From positions 1 through 16,670 of the forward strand of contig NZ_JBQCJW010000047.1 of the NCBI RefSeq assembly GCF_051967575.1: a DNA stretch of 16,670 nt, in the 5' to 3' direction. The DNA comes from Solibacillus silvestris_B (lineage in GTDB: Bacteria; Bacillota; Bacilli; Bacillales_A; Planococcaceae). Below, piece by piece: positions 7,920 through 14,727 of this stretch. Position 1 is the first letter of the stretch; each line of letters begins with the position of its first letter. The notes under the pieces were generated by a model. It searched no databases. It saw only the letters and a list, made by a program, of their open reading frames with translations, and was not told the origin of the DNA. The position numbers were made by a program, and so were the translations under genes.

Positions 7920-8210
7920 CTATTTTTCGTATGAATAGCTTAGTTCATCATTCGACTGGTCGACGTCAACGATTAAATCATGGTCATTAAAAAACCATTC
8001 ATCTGATTTCTCTATAAAAAAATGAACATCTTCTATAACGGCTTCAATGCCGATTTCATGCGGCTGTTCACGTGTCATCCCTAACGAAAAACCTTCATGA
8101 AAAGGAGAGGAGCCCCCATATCTTGCGTAGAAGCGAATATAATCGCCATTTTCGACTTCCATTTCTCCTTTAAACCAATTGATCGCTTTTTCTGATAGTT
8201 TAATTTCCAT
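7920..8210 (-). CDS. HesB/IscA-fold protein, YneR-like, lacking cysteines
   Basis: A 96-aa soluble protein. The ATG at 8210 is preceded by AGAGGTG (8223-8217) at 6-nt spacing; an upstream ATG at 8231 overlaps that site and is rejected. Its look (KLSEKAINWFK at the start, RYGGSSPFHEGFSLGM in the middle, HDLIVDVD near the end) and its place beside plsY-parE-parC match B. subtilis YneR, which is annotated as HesB/YadR/YfhF family. Canonical A-type Fe-S carriers bind clusters through three conserved cysteines; this protein has no cysteine from the chosen start, so it is unlikely to hold a cluster in the usual way. Function unknown. It has its own promoter, and I see no terminator after it. Confidence 0.85.
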   Translation of the reverse strand: MEIKLSEKAINWFKGEMEVENGDYIRFYARYGGSSPFHEGFSLGMTREQPHEIGIEAVIEDVHFFIEKSDEWFFNDHDLIVDVDQSNDELSYSYEK

Positions 8211-8229
8211 ACAATTCACCTCTATTGTC

Positions 8230-8258
8230 ATTATGCAGCAAAAGAAAGAAACTTACAA
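8230..8258 (-). promoter_or_regulatory. Promoter of the YneR-like gene
   Basis: On the - strand, TTGTAA (8258-8253), a 17-nt spacer and CATAAT (8235-8230) lie just upstream of the AGAGGTG ribosome binding site and just after the plsY terminator, giving an expected leader of under 20 nt. Confidence 0.6.
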
Positions 8259-8285
8259 AAACCGCGTTCAAAATTTAAATACAAC

Positions 8286-8319
8286 AAAAAATGCGCTGAA
8301 AGCATATACTTTCAGCGCA
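8286..8319 (-). terminator. Terminator of plsY
   Basis: TGCGCTGAAAG (8292-8302) and CTTTCAGCGCA (8309-8319) form a perfect 11-bp stem with a 6-nt loop, followed on the - strand by six Ts. It begins 4 nt past the plsY stop, so plsY ends here and the YneR-like gene is transcribed separately. Confidence 0.93.
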
Positions 8320-8323
8320 CAGT

Positions 8324-8926
8324 TTAAAAACCTTTAATTTTTGGCTCAGTCCCATTTTTTATACGTTTAATATTTTCGCGGTGACGGTAAAAAATAAATC
8401 CTGCCAAAAACGCAATTAAAATAAAGAGCGCATATTCACCTGTCACAATCCAATATACCGTCACATAGATTAATGCGGCTGTTGCAGCAATCATCGATGT
8501 CAAGCTCACCATTTTCGTCGTTTTAAGCGAAATTAGGAAAACAGCGAGCAACACTAAAAACAGCGGTAAATTATAGCCTAAAATAACGCCGGCGCTTGTC
8601 GCTACAGCTTTGCCGCCGCGGAACTTCGCAAAAACCGGGAATATATGCCCCGCTACGGCGATAATGCCGAGGATAAGCGGATGGACCGTACTATCGCTGA
8701 AAATAGCTAGCAGCGGCAATAATACTGCGGCTGTTCCTTTAAAAATATCAATCAACAGTACGGCAATCCCAGGTTTCTTCCCTAAAACGCGAAACGTATT
8801 CGTTGTTCCCAAATTCCCGCTGCCATGCTTTCGAATATCTGTTTTATAAAAAATTTTGCCAATCCACAAAGCAGATGGGATAGAGCCGATTAAATAAGCA
8901 CAAATAATAATTAATGCATTGATCAA
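8324..8926 (-). CDS. plsY: Acyl-phosphate:glycerol-3-phosphate acyltransferase PlsY
   Basis: Membrane enzyme that transfers an acyl group from acyl-phosphate to glycerol-3-phosphate, the first step of phospholipid synthesis in most Gram-positive bacteria. At 200 aa it has the family length. The three cytosolic motifs are present: HGSGNLGTTNTFR at 34-46 (Ser36, Gly37, Asn38), DIFKGT at 60-65 with the phosphate-loop Lys63, and HIFPVFAKFRGGKAVAT at 94-110. Several TM helices surround them (about 4-22, 54-76, 84-99, 113-131, 138-160 and 165-180). The start is TTG at 8926 behind AAGGAG (8942-8937) with 10-nt spacing; no in-frame ATG lies nearby. It is divergent from parE and close to the YneR-like gene, as in B. 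subtilis. A FapR-like site lies upstream. Confidence 0.96.
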   Translation of the reverse strand: MINALIIICAYLIGSIPSALWIGKIFYKTDIRKHGSGNLGTTNTFRVLGKKPGIAVLLIDIFKGTAAVLLPLLAIFSDSTVHPLILGIIAVAGHIFPVFAKFRGGKAVATSAGVILGYNLPLFLVLLAVFLISLKTTKMVSLTSMIAATAALIYVTVYWIVTGEYALFILIAFLAGFIFYRHRENIKRIKNGTEPKIKGF

Positions 8927-8954
8927 GAAGTTGTGCTCCTTTCAAATATCAGGA

Positions 8955-8971
8955 TTGTTAGTTGGTACTAA
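8955..8971 (-). promoter_or_regulatory. FapR-like operator upstream of plsY (candidate)
   Basis: On the - strand these 17 bases begin TTAGTACC and end with a second, degenerate half-site. Compared with the FapR consensus TTAGTACCTRNTACTAA, the first eight bases match exactly and the only mismatches are positions 9, 14 and 15. It overlaps a possible -10 box TACTAT (8976-8971) and lies about 30 bp before the plsY start. FapR represses phospholipid and fatty acid synthesis genes in Bacillus, so the link makes sense, but one half-site is weak. Confidence 0.4.
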
Positions 8972-9094
8972 TAGTATGTAATGAATATTTTACAATGTTT
9001 TTTAATAGAAGGAAAGAGGTATTATTTTTTCGTTAAATTTTAAAGAAATACAGGAAAAAAGTTACATTTCATGTCAAGCTACTAAAGGATATGC

Positions 9095-9123
9095 TTTTAA
9101 ACGTTCAATTTTGATGATACAAT
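9095..9123 (+). promoter_or_regulatory. Possible distal parE promoter (extended -10)
   Basis: TGATACAAT (9115-9123) is a good extended -10 with TACAAT; a weak -35, TTTTAA (9095-9100), lies 17 nt upstream. The plsY-parE gap (8927-9235, 309 bp) holds this, the FapR-like site, the proximal promoter and a LexA-like box; I see nothing else in it. Confidence 0.4.
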
Positions 9124-9159
9124 TAGTCTTTGCAAAGCCTAAAAAGGTACGTTCAAACA

Positions 9160-9188
9160 TTGACATCATGCATATTTGACAGTACGAT
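9160..9188 (+). promoter_or_regulatory. Proximal parE promoter
   Basis: A consensus TTGACA (9160-9165), a 17-nt spacer and TACGAT (9183-9188), with the expected start near 9195, about 40 nt before the parE TTG. A second TTGACA at 9176-9181 has no matching -10. Confidence 0.65.
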
Positions 9189-9200
9189 TAGGTAGTAAAC

Positions 9201-9214
9201 AGAACGTTTGTTTG
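9201..9214 (+). promoter_or_regulatory. LexA (DinR)-like SOS box before parE
   Basis: AGAACGTTTGTTTG matches the Bacillus LexA consensus CGAAC-N4-GTTCG at 8 of 10 defined positions (mismatches at the first C and at the fourth base of the right half). It lies just downstream of the predicted start point of the proximal promoter, where a repressor could block early elongation. parE/parC have been reported in the B. subtilis LexA regulon, which supports the call. Confidence 0.5.
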
Positions 9215-9235
9215 TATTTTTGGAGGGGATTACAT

Positions 9236-11209
9236 TTGGTAAAAAGCCAAACAGGTATTTCTTATAATGAAGATGCCATTCAAGTATTAGAAGGTTTAGA
9301 AGCCGTACGTAAAAGACCAGGGATGTATATTGGTTCTACAGATAGCCGAGGTCTTCACCACTTAGTATATGAAATCGTAGACAATGCAGTGGATGAAGCG
9401 CTTGCTGGATTTGGTAATCATATCATCGTGAAAATTCATGAAGATAATAGCATTAGCGTGCGGGATCATGGTCGCGGTATGCCAACAGGTATGCATAAAA
9501 TGGGCAAGCCAACTCCAGAAATCATTTTCACCGTACTTCATGCAGGGGGTAAATTTGGACAAGGCGGCTACAAGACGAGCGGTGGTTTACATGGTGTTGG
9601 CTCATCTGTTGTAAACGCTTTATCGACATTTTTGGAAGTGACGATTTATCGTGAAGATCAAATTTATCGCCAGCGCTTTGAGCAAGGCGGCAAACCCGTC
9701 ACATCTCTTGATATTATCGGGAAAACAAAGGAAACAGGCACATTGGTGCATTTCTTGCCCGATCCAACCATTTTTTCAGTAGTAAAATACAATTATGATA
9801 CATTGGCTGAGCGCTTGAGAGAATCGGCGTTTTTATTGAAAGGCTTAAAGATTGAACTTATCGACGAGCGCGGGGAAAGTCAGCACGAACTTTTCCATTA
9901 TGAAAGCGGTATTGAAGCATTCGTAGCATATTTAAATGAAGAAAAAGATGTATTACATCCGGTTAAATATGTAGAAGGTATAATTCAAGAAATTGAAGTG
10001 GAGTTCGCCCTGCAATTTAACGACGGCTATTCCGAAACGATTTTGTCGTTCGTTAACAATGTCCGTACCCGTGATGGCGGTACGCACGAAACTGGTGCTA
10101 AAACAGCTTTGACACGTGTATTTAATGAATACGCCCGCAAGATCGGATTACTGAAAGAAAAAGATAAAAACCTTGAGGGCACCGATATTCGTGAAGGCCT
10201 GACAGCAATTGTTTCCGTACGTATTCCTGAAAATCTGCTGCAATTTGAAGGTCAGACAAAAGGGAAGCTAGGTACATCTGAAGCACGCTCTGCCGTTGAT
10301 ACTGTTGTTTCAGAGAAATTAATGTATGTACTTGAAGAAAACGCCGAGCTTTCGGCTTCTTTAGTGCGTAAAGCGATTCGCGCCCAGCAAGTTCGGGAAG
10401 CTGCACGTAAAGCACGCGATGATGCAAGAAACGGGAAAAAGAAAAAATCAAGCACGCTCCTTTCCGGCAAGCTGACACCCGCACAGTCGAAAAATGCTTC
10501 CAGAAACGAATTGTATCTGGTGGAGGGCGACTCGGCGGGCGGCTCTGCGAAACAAGGCCGTGACCGTACATTCCAAGCGATTTTGCCATTGCGCGGAAAA
10601 GTAATTAACACTGAAAAAGCCAAGCTTCAGGATATCATGAAAAACGAAGAGATTTCCACAATCATCCATACGATCGGCGCAGGTGTCGGTGCAGATTTTA
10701 CGGTGGAAGACGCTGCTTACGATAAAATTGTCATCATGACCGATGCTGATACGGATGGTGCACATATTCAAGTGCTACTGCTGACATTCTTCTACCGCTA
10801 TATGCGCCCATTGATCGAAGAAGGAAAAGTATACATCGCATTGCCGCCGCTTTATAAGGTGTCAAAGGGGTCCGGCAAAAAGCAGGAGATCATTTATGCC
10901 TGGACAGAGCAGGAGCTTGGTGCTGCAACGAAGAAAATCGGCAAAGGCTATATTATTCAGCGCTATAAAGGATTGGGCGAGATGAATGCCGATCAGCTTT
11001 GGGACACGACGATGAATCCGGAAACACGTACATTGATCCGCGTTAAAATCGAGGACGGTGCTCGGGCAGAACGACGCGTGACGACATTAATGGGCGATAA
11101 AGTGGAACCGCGCCGTAAATGGATCGAATCAAACGTCAACTTCGGCATGGAAGAGGATGCAAGCATTTTGGAAAATGAGTTCATCCAGCATGAGGAGGTT
11201 AACGAATAA
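9236..11209 (+). CDS. parE: DNA topoisomerase IV subunit B (ParE/GrlB)
   Basis: ATPase subunit of topoisomerase IV, which decatenates daughter chromosomes together with ParC. The start is TTG at 9236, 7 nt after GGAGGGG (9222-9228), giving 657 aa, close to B. subtilis ParE; an earlier in-frame TTG at 9176 would overlap the promoter. The GHKL ATPase has Glu46, Asn50 and Asp53 in EIVDNAVDEA, Asp77 in VRDHGRGMP, the ATP lid GGKFGQGG at 104-111 and GLHGVG at 117-122. QTKGKLGT marks the transducer region. The TOPRIM domain has EGDSAGGSA from Glu430 and the metal-binding DADTD at 503-507, then the QRYKGLGEMN tail. It overlaps parC by one base (TAATG), so translation is probably coupled. Confidence 0.97.
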   Translation: MVKSQTGISYNEDAIQVLEGLEAVRKRPGMYIGSTDSRGLHHLVYEIVDNAVDEALAGFGNHIIVKIHEDNSISVRDHGRGMPTGMHKMGKPTPEIIFTVLHAGGKFGQGGYKTSGGLHGVGSSVVNALSTFLEVTIYREDQIYRQRFEQGGKPVTSLDIIGKTKETGTLVHFLPDPTIFSVVKYNYDTLAERLRESAFLLKGLKIELIDERGESQHELFHYESGIEAFVAYLNEEKDVLHPVKYVEGIIQEIEVEFALQFNDGYSETILSFVNNVRTRDGGTHETGAKTALTRVFNEYARKIGLLKEKDKNLEGTDIREGLTAIVSVRIPENLLQFEGQTKGKLGTSEARSAVDTVVSEKLMYVLEENAELSASLVRKAIRAQQVREAARKARDDARNGKKKKSSTLLSGKLTPAQSKNASRNELYLVEGDSAGGSAKQGRDRTFQAILPLRGKVINTEKAKLQDIMKNEEISTIIHTIGAGVGADFTVEDAAYDKIVIMTDADTDGAHIQVLLLTFFYRYMRPLIEEGKVYIALPPLYKVSKGSGKKQEIIYAWTEQELGAATKKIGKGYIIQRYKGLGEMNADQLWDTTMNPETRTLIRVKIEDGARAERRVTTLMGDKVEPRRKWIESNVNFGMEEDASILENEFIQHEEVNE

Positions 11210-13638
11210 TGAGTTTTGTAGAGAAATATCAAGATTTGCCATTGGAAGAAGTAATGGGGGACCGTTTTGGCCGCTATTCTAAATATATTATTCAAGACAG
11301 GGCATTACCCGATACGCGCGATGGTTTAAAACCTGTACAGCGCCGTATATTATATGCGATGTTCAATGAAGGTAATACTTTTGACAAACCATTCCGCAAA
11401 TCGGCTAAAACAGTCGGTAATGTTATCGGCAACTACCATCCGCATGGAGACTCATCGGTATATGACGCAATGGTGCGTATGAGCCAGGATTGGAAAAGCC
11501 GCCATATGTTAATTGAAATGCATGGAAACAATGGTTCGGTTGACGGTGATCCGCCAGCCGCGATGCGATATACAGAAGCGCGTCTTTCTGCTATTGCGGC
11601 AGAACTGTTGCGGGATATAAACAAAAACACTGTCGAATTTGTGCCAAACTTCGATGATCAGGATATGGAGCCGACTGTATTGCCATCACGGTTCCCGAAT
11701 TTATTAGTAAACGGTGCCACAGGGATTTCCGCTGGTTATGCGACAGATATTCCACCACATAACCTCCAGGAAGCACTGGAAGCGGTTTTAATGCGTCTAG
11801 ACAATAAAGACTGTACAGTTGACGAACTGATGACCGTTATTAAAGGTCCTGATTTTCCTACAGGCGGAATCATTCAAGGTGTCGACGGCATTAAAAAAGC
11901 CTACGAAACAGGAAAAGGCAAAATTATCGTTCGCTCCCGCACGGAAATCGAGCAGCTAAAAGGCAATAAAGAGCAAATTATCATTTCCGAAATCCCGTTT
12001 GAAGTGAATAAAGCGAATATGATCCGGAAAATGGATGAATTACGTGTGAGTGACCGCCGTTTGGATGGTATTTCTGAAATTCGCGATGAATCAGACCGTG
12101 ATGGATTGAGAATTGTAGTAGAGCTGAAAAAAGATGTACCTGCACAGGGCATTCTTAACTTCTTATTAAAGTCGACGGATTTACAAGTTTCCTACAACTT
12201 TAATATGATTGCCATCCATAATCGCCGCCCAATGATGATGACACTTCCGCTCATGCTGGACGCCTATATCGATCACCAAAAGGAAATTGTTCGACGTCGT
12301 TCCCAATTTGATTTGACGCGTGCAGAAGATCGTCTACATATTGTTGAAGGGCTTATGAAGGCATTATCAATATTGGATGAAGTAATTGAAACGATTCGTG
12401 CATCCAAAGATAAACGCGATGCCAAAAATAATATTATCGGGAAATTCGGTTTTTCGGAAAATCAGGCAGAAGCAATCGTAAATCTGCAATTATATCGTCT
12501 GACAAACACTGATATTACACAATTGCAAAATGAACAAGAAGAATTAAGTCAGCTTATTATTAAACTAACGGCGATTTTAGAGGATGAGAGAAAGTTGATT
12601 CGAGTTATTAAAACTGAATTAAACGACATAAAAAAACGTTTTGCATCCCCTAGACTTTCTACAATTGAAGCGGAAATCGAGGAAATTAAAGTGACACGCG
12701 ATGTATTGGTTCCAAGTGAAGAAGTGGTCGTTACTGTGACAAAAGACGGCTATGTGAAACGGACAAGCCTCCGTTCGCATAGTGCTTCAAATGGCAAGGA
12801 TTTTGCGATGAAGGAATCGGATTACTTGTTGTATGAAGCAAATTTGAATACACAGCATCATTTAATGCTCTTCACGAGTAAAGGGAATTATATTTACCAG
12901 CCGGTGCATGAATTGCCTGATATTCGCTGGAAAGACTTGGGCCAGCATATTTCAAGCATTGTCCCAATTGACGCAAATGAAGAAATTATTGAAGTAATCG
13001 GCATTGACACATTTGAACAACCGGATATGTATATATTCACTGCAACGAAAGATGGGCAAATTAAACGCTCTGCATTGGCGGATTATGTTGTAACACGCTA
13101 CTCGAAGCCGATTAAAACGATGAATTTAAAAGGTGACGATGAAATGATTTTTGCTCGCCTTGTAACGGAAAGCGTAGAAGTGCTGCTTTCTACAAATACA
13201 AGCTATACGATTCGTTTCCCGATGGAAGAACTACCTGTCACAGGTGTAAAAACTGCCGGTGTAAAAGGAAGCATCATTAAAGAGGGCGAGTATTTAGCTG
13301 CTGTTGTGATTCTGCATCCAGAACAAGAGCAGGAGCTAATCGTCGTTACACAGCGCGGTGCAGTGAAGCGTATGCTATCAACTGAAATTGAACTAGGAAA
13401 CCGTGCAAAACGCGGGGTAGTCATTTTAAAAGAATTAAAAGCGAATCCGCATCGTATTTTCGCGGTTTTAGTCGTAAACTTTAAAAATTCCATTATAATT
13501 GAAACGGAAAAAGGGCTTCAGGAAACGATTCAAGTAACAAGCTTAACAAGAGCAGACCGATATTCGAATGGCTCGCTTCGTATTGATACAGATGGCGACG
13601 GTGCATTAATACGTGCATATGTTGAGAAAGTGGAGTAG
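11209..13638 (+). CDS. parC: DNA topoisomerase IV subunit A (ParC/GrlA)
   Basis: Breakage-reunion subunit of topoisomerase IV. At 809 aa it is the usual Bacillales length. The ATG shares one base with the parE stop and has AGGAGGT 8-9 nt upstream inside parE. The active-site tyrosine is Tyr121 in AAMRYTEARLS. The quinolone-resistance region reads YHPHGDSSVYDAMVRM, with Ser82 and Asp86 at the positions equivalent to S. aureus GrlA Ser80 and Glu84, which looks like the susceptible form. The N-terminal winged-helix and tower regions are followed by a C-terminal beta-pinwheel DNA-wrapping domain (about 490-800) with repeated blades such as VVVTVTKDGYVKR, YIFTATKDGQIKR and LIVVTQRGAVKR. An intrinsic terminator follows about 120 nt later. 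Confidence 0.97.
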   Translation: MSFVEKYQDLPLEEVMGDRFGRYSKYIIQDRALPDTRDGLKPVQRRILYAMFNEGNTFDKPFRKSAKTVGNVIGNYHPHGDSSVYDAMVRMSQDWKSRHMLIEMHGNNGSVDGDPPAAMRYTEARLSAIAAELLRDINKNTVEFVPNFDDQDMEPTVLPSRFPNLLVNGATGISAGYATDIPPHNLQEALEAVLMRLDNKDCTVDELMTVIKGPDFPTGGIIQGVDGIKKAYETGKGKIIVRSRTEIEQLKGNKEQIIISEIPFEVNKANMIRKMDELRVSDRRLDGISEIRDESDRDGLRIVVELKKDVPAQGILNFLLKSTDLQVSYNFNMIAIHNRRPMMMTLPLMLDAYIDHQKEIVRRRSQFDLTRAEDRLHIVEGLMKALSILDEVIETIRASKDKRDAKNNIIGKFGFSENQAEAIVNLQLYRLTNTDITQLQNEQEELSQLIIKLTAILEDERKLIRVIKTELNDIKKRFASPRLSTIEAEIEEIKVTRDVLVPSEEVVVTVTKDGYVKRTSLRSHSASNGKDFAMKESDYLLYEANLNTQHHLMLFTSKGNYIYQPVHELPDIRWKDLGQHISSIVPIDANEEIIEVIGIDTFEQPDMYIFTATKDGQIKRSALADYVVTRYSKPIKTMNLKGDDEMIFARLVTESVEVLLSTNTSYTIRFPMEELPVTGVKTAGVKGSIIKEGEYLAAVVILHPEQEQELIVVTQRGAVKRMLSTEIELGNRAKRGVVILKELKANPHRIFAVLVVNFKNSIIIETEKGLQETIQVTSLTRADRYSNGSLRIDTDGDGALIRAYVEKVE

Positions 13639-13686
13639 AAACACCGTATAATTTGGCAAAAGTGAACATATTATAAAAGTAATTCG

Positions 13687-13715
13687 TTGACATGAAAGAA
13701 ATACTTTCATACAAT
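13687..13715 (+). promoter_or_regulatory. Near-consensus promoter with a dyad operator filling its spacer
   Basis: TTGACA (13687-13692), exactly 17 nt, then TACAAT (13710-13715): the best sigma-A promoter in the window. The spacer is a perfect inverted repeat: ATGAAAG (13692-13698), AAATA, CTTTCAT (13704-13710), reaching from the last base of -35 to the first base of -10. A repressor bound there would block RNA polymerase. The site matches no operator I know (not cre, Fur, PerR, Zur, Rex or CIRCE). Only a short two-hairpin segment and a terminator lie downstream. Confidence 0.7.
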
Positions 13716-13721
13716 GGATTT

Positions 13722-13788
13722 AGTAAGATTCATGCGTGATGGATCTACAGTAGTACAAAGCGGTTGGGTGGCCCCCAATCGCTTTTTT
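13722..13788 (+). ncRNA. Candidate small RNA of about 65 nt downstream of parC
   Basis: Predicted transcript from the strong promoter (start near 13722) to the T run at 13782-13788. It would fold into two hairpins: GATTCAT (13727-13733) with ATGGATC (13739-13745) around a 5-nt loop, then the terminator stem. Only trivial reading frames (2 and 4 codons) are present, so it is not a coding leader. The same terminator also serves parEC, so the RNA could instead be part of the parC 3' end. No known family recognised. Confidence 0.45.
13757..13788 (+). terminator. Terminator of parEC and of the candidate small RNA
   Basis: AAAGCGGTTGGG (13757-13768) pairs with CCCAATCGCTTT (13774-13785) as a 12-bp stem with one G-U and a 5-nt loop, followed by the T run ending at 13788. 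Confidence 0.92.
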
Positions 13789-13864
13789 ATTTTGCCATCT
13801 TTCATGCGCTTTTGCTTTAATGAAGGAACCCGGCAGATGCCGCGGATTCAGTGAGGCGTAATTG

Positions 13865-13899
13865 AAAAAAACACCACTTGGATGGCTAGTCCAGTGGTG
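13865..13899 (-). terminator. Terminator of the 46-aa small protein gene
   Basis: CACCAC-T-TGGA (13872-13882) pairs with TCCA-GTGGTG (13890-13899), with a single bulged base and a 7-nt loop; on the - strand it is followed by seven Ts (13871-13865). It lies 12 nt past the small gene's stop. Confidence 0.85.
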
Positions 13900-13911
13900 A
13901 AAAGAATTTTT

Positions 13912-14052
13912 TTACAGCATCATCCGGAATAGACGATAAATTGTATCGACAAGACGGAAAAAATCTGTCGCATAGCGAAAAATGGCGAGTTTTTCGTTAC
14001 GCTTCTTTTCCGAAGCAGCCTTAGCCTTTTCTTTGCGTGATGGATAAGACAC
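13912..14052 (-). CDS. 46-aa basic small protein of unknown function
   Basis: A short gene I do not recognise, but well supported: extended -10 promoter, strong AAAGGAGG ribosome binding site about 9 nt before a GTG start, and its own terminator. The N-terminal half is highly basic and probably helical (SRKEKAKAASEKKRNEK). The C-terminal half (LAIFRYATDFFRLVDTIYRL, then FRMML) is amphipathic, with hydrophobic and Arg residues alternating at helix spacing, so it may lie on the membrane surface. There is no cysteine, zinc motif or full TM segment. Length and charge would suit a peripheral membrane or nucleic-acid-binding small protein, but no function can be assigned. Its ribosome binding site lies in a hairpin (described separately), so translation may be controlled. 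Confidence 0.72.
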   Translation of the reverse strand: MSYPSRKEKAKAASEKKRNEKLAIFRYATDFFRLVDTIYRLFRMML

Positions 14053-14062
14053 AGTAGTACAC

Positions 14063-14079
14063 CTCCTTTACAAAAGGAG
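14063..14079 (-). promoter_or_regulatory. RBS-sequestering hairpin in the leader of the small protein gene
   Basis: In the - strand mRNA, CTCCTTT (14079-14073), a 3-nt loop TGT and AAAGGAG (14069-14063) form a perfect 7-bp stem that hides most of the Shine-Dalgarno sequence of the 46-aa gene. The stem is short and half A-U, so it could melt with temperature or be opened by a binding partner. Confidence 0.55.
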
Positions 14080-14100
14080 TCAGCTGGATGCTGCTTTAAT

Positions 14101-14109
14101 ATTGTACCA
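14101..14109 (-). promoter_or_regulatory. Extended -10 promoter of the small protein gene
   Basis: On the - strand, TGGTACAAT (14109-14101) is an extended -10 with TACAAT. No recognisable -35 lies upstream, as is usual for extended -10 promoters. The start near 14094 gives a ~40-nt leader that contains the RBS hairpin. Confidence 0.55.
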
Positions 14110-14144
14110 TGAAAATGGATTGAAATTTCTGCTTTTACATTAAA

Positions 14145-14199
14145 ATAGAAACAAAGAAAACGTCAAAGGCTGATGAAAACTCCATTAGCTTTTGACGTT
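14145..14199 (-). terminator. Terminator overlapping the end of the hypothetical gene
   Basis: AACGTCAAA (14159-14167) and TTTGACGTT (14191-14199) form a 9-bp stem, extended inward by GCT/AGC and ATG/CAT with mismatches on the - strand. Downstream on the - strand the sequence is T-rich (TTCTTTGTTT). The stop codon of the gene (14185-14187) lies inside the structure, so this is a compact gene end. Confidence 0.65.
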
Positions 14200-14586
14200 C
14201 TTTTGCTTGTGTAAAAATTCCACATAAGCCCATTTTTCCTCGGGCGGGAGCAGTATATCATTTTGCTTTAAGGCACCCAATGTAAAATCCGAATGGTCTT
14301 CTTCGACAATGAACTGAAAAACAAATCGCTGTTCATTTTTTGTTCCTGTAAATTGGACGACATGCTCCCCCTTAAGCGCGGTAAAGTATTCCCAGTATGT
14401 CAGCTCATAGAAGTCGTGAAATACTGTACCGATCGTTTGTTCTTCTCCAAATAGCAATGTTTGTGCCTGAATATAATCAATATATGGTGATTCGGTTTCA
14501 ATTTCTGAAGCAGTCAATACATAACCAGCAATGCAACCGATAATCACAACGCAAACAAAAACTCGAATATGCTGTCCTAAAGTCAT
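14185..14586 (-). CDS. Membrane-anchored or lipoprotein-like hypothetical protein, 133 aa
   Basis: I do not recognise this family. The ATG at 14586 is chosen over the GTG at 14595, which sits almost on the AAAGGAA ribosome binding site. Residues 8-27 form a single hydrophobic segment; within it IIGC (Cys18) fits a lipobox, but hydrophobic residues continue after the Cys, so a plain TM anchor is equally likely. The rest is predicted to be extracellular. It contains TIGTVFHDFYELTYWEYF and then HVVQFTGTKNEQRFVFQFIV, an aromatic beta-rich pattern like that of small secreted domains in Bacillales. It is a single gene on the - strand, with terminators on both sides. Confidence 0.75.
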   Translation of the reverse strand: MTLGQHIRVFVCVVIIGCIAGYVLTASEIETESPYIDYIQAQTLLFGEEQTIGTVFHDFYELTYWEYFTALKGEHVVQFTGTKNEQRFVFQFIVEEDHSDFTLGALKQNDILLPPEEKWAYVEFLHKQKNVKS

Positions 14587-14650
14587 AGCGGCCACTTCCT
14601 TTATTTAAAAAGAGTAGGTGAGATGTTACCATGTTGCCTTATAAACAGTT

Positions 14651-14688
14651 AAAAAAATCAGCCTCTAACGGTTGTTAGAAGCTGATTT
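14651..14688 (-). terminator. Terminator of the DUF485-actP operon
   Basis: AAATCAGC-C-TCTAAC (14655-14669) pairs with GTTAGA-A-GCTGATTT (14674-14688) around a 4-nt loop, with one C/A mismatch on +; on the - strand that position is G-U, so the whole 15-bp stem pairs, followed by seven Ts. Confidence 0.93.
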
Positions 14689-14727
14689 AATTTGTGTCAA
14701 CTCGTCAAAGTTGTATAGTATTTATTC

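Noticed and set aside
9176..9235. N-terminal 20-residue extension of ParE
   Set aside because: It includes the promoter -10, the LexA-like box and the RBS; the TTG at 9236 fits family length.
10122..10589. 155-codon - strand ORF inside parE
   Set aside because: Shadow of the parE coding strand; low-complexity Ser/Arg/Pro composition, no ribosome binding site and no domain.
13692..13710. Catabolite (cre), Fur/PerR/Zur or Rex operator
   Set aside because: The arms ATGAAAG/CTTTCAT with 5-bp spacing fit none of these consensus sites.
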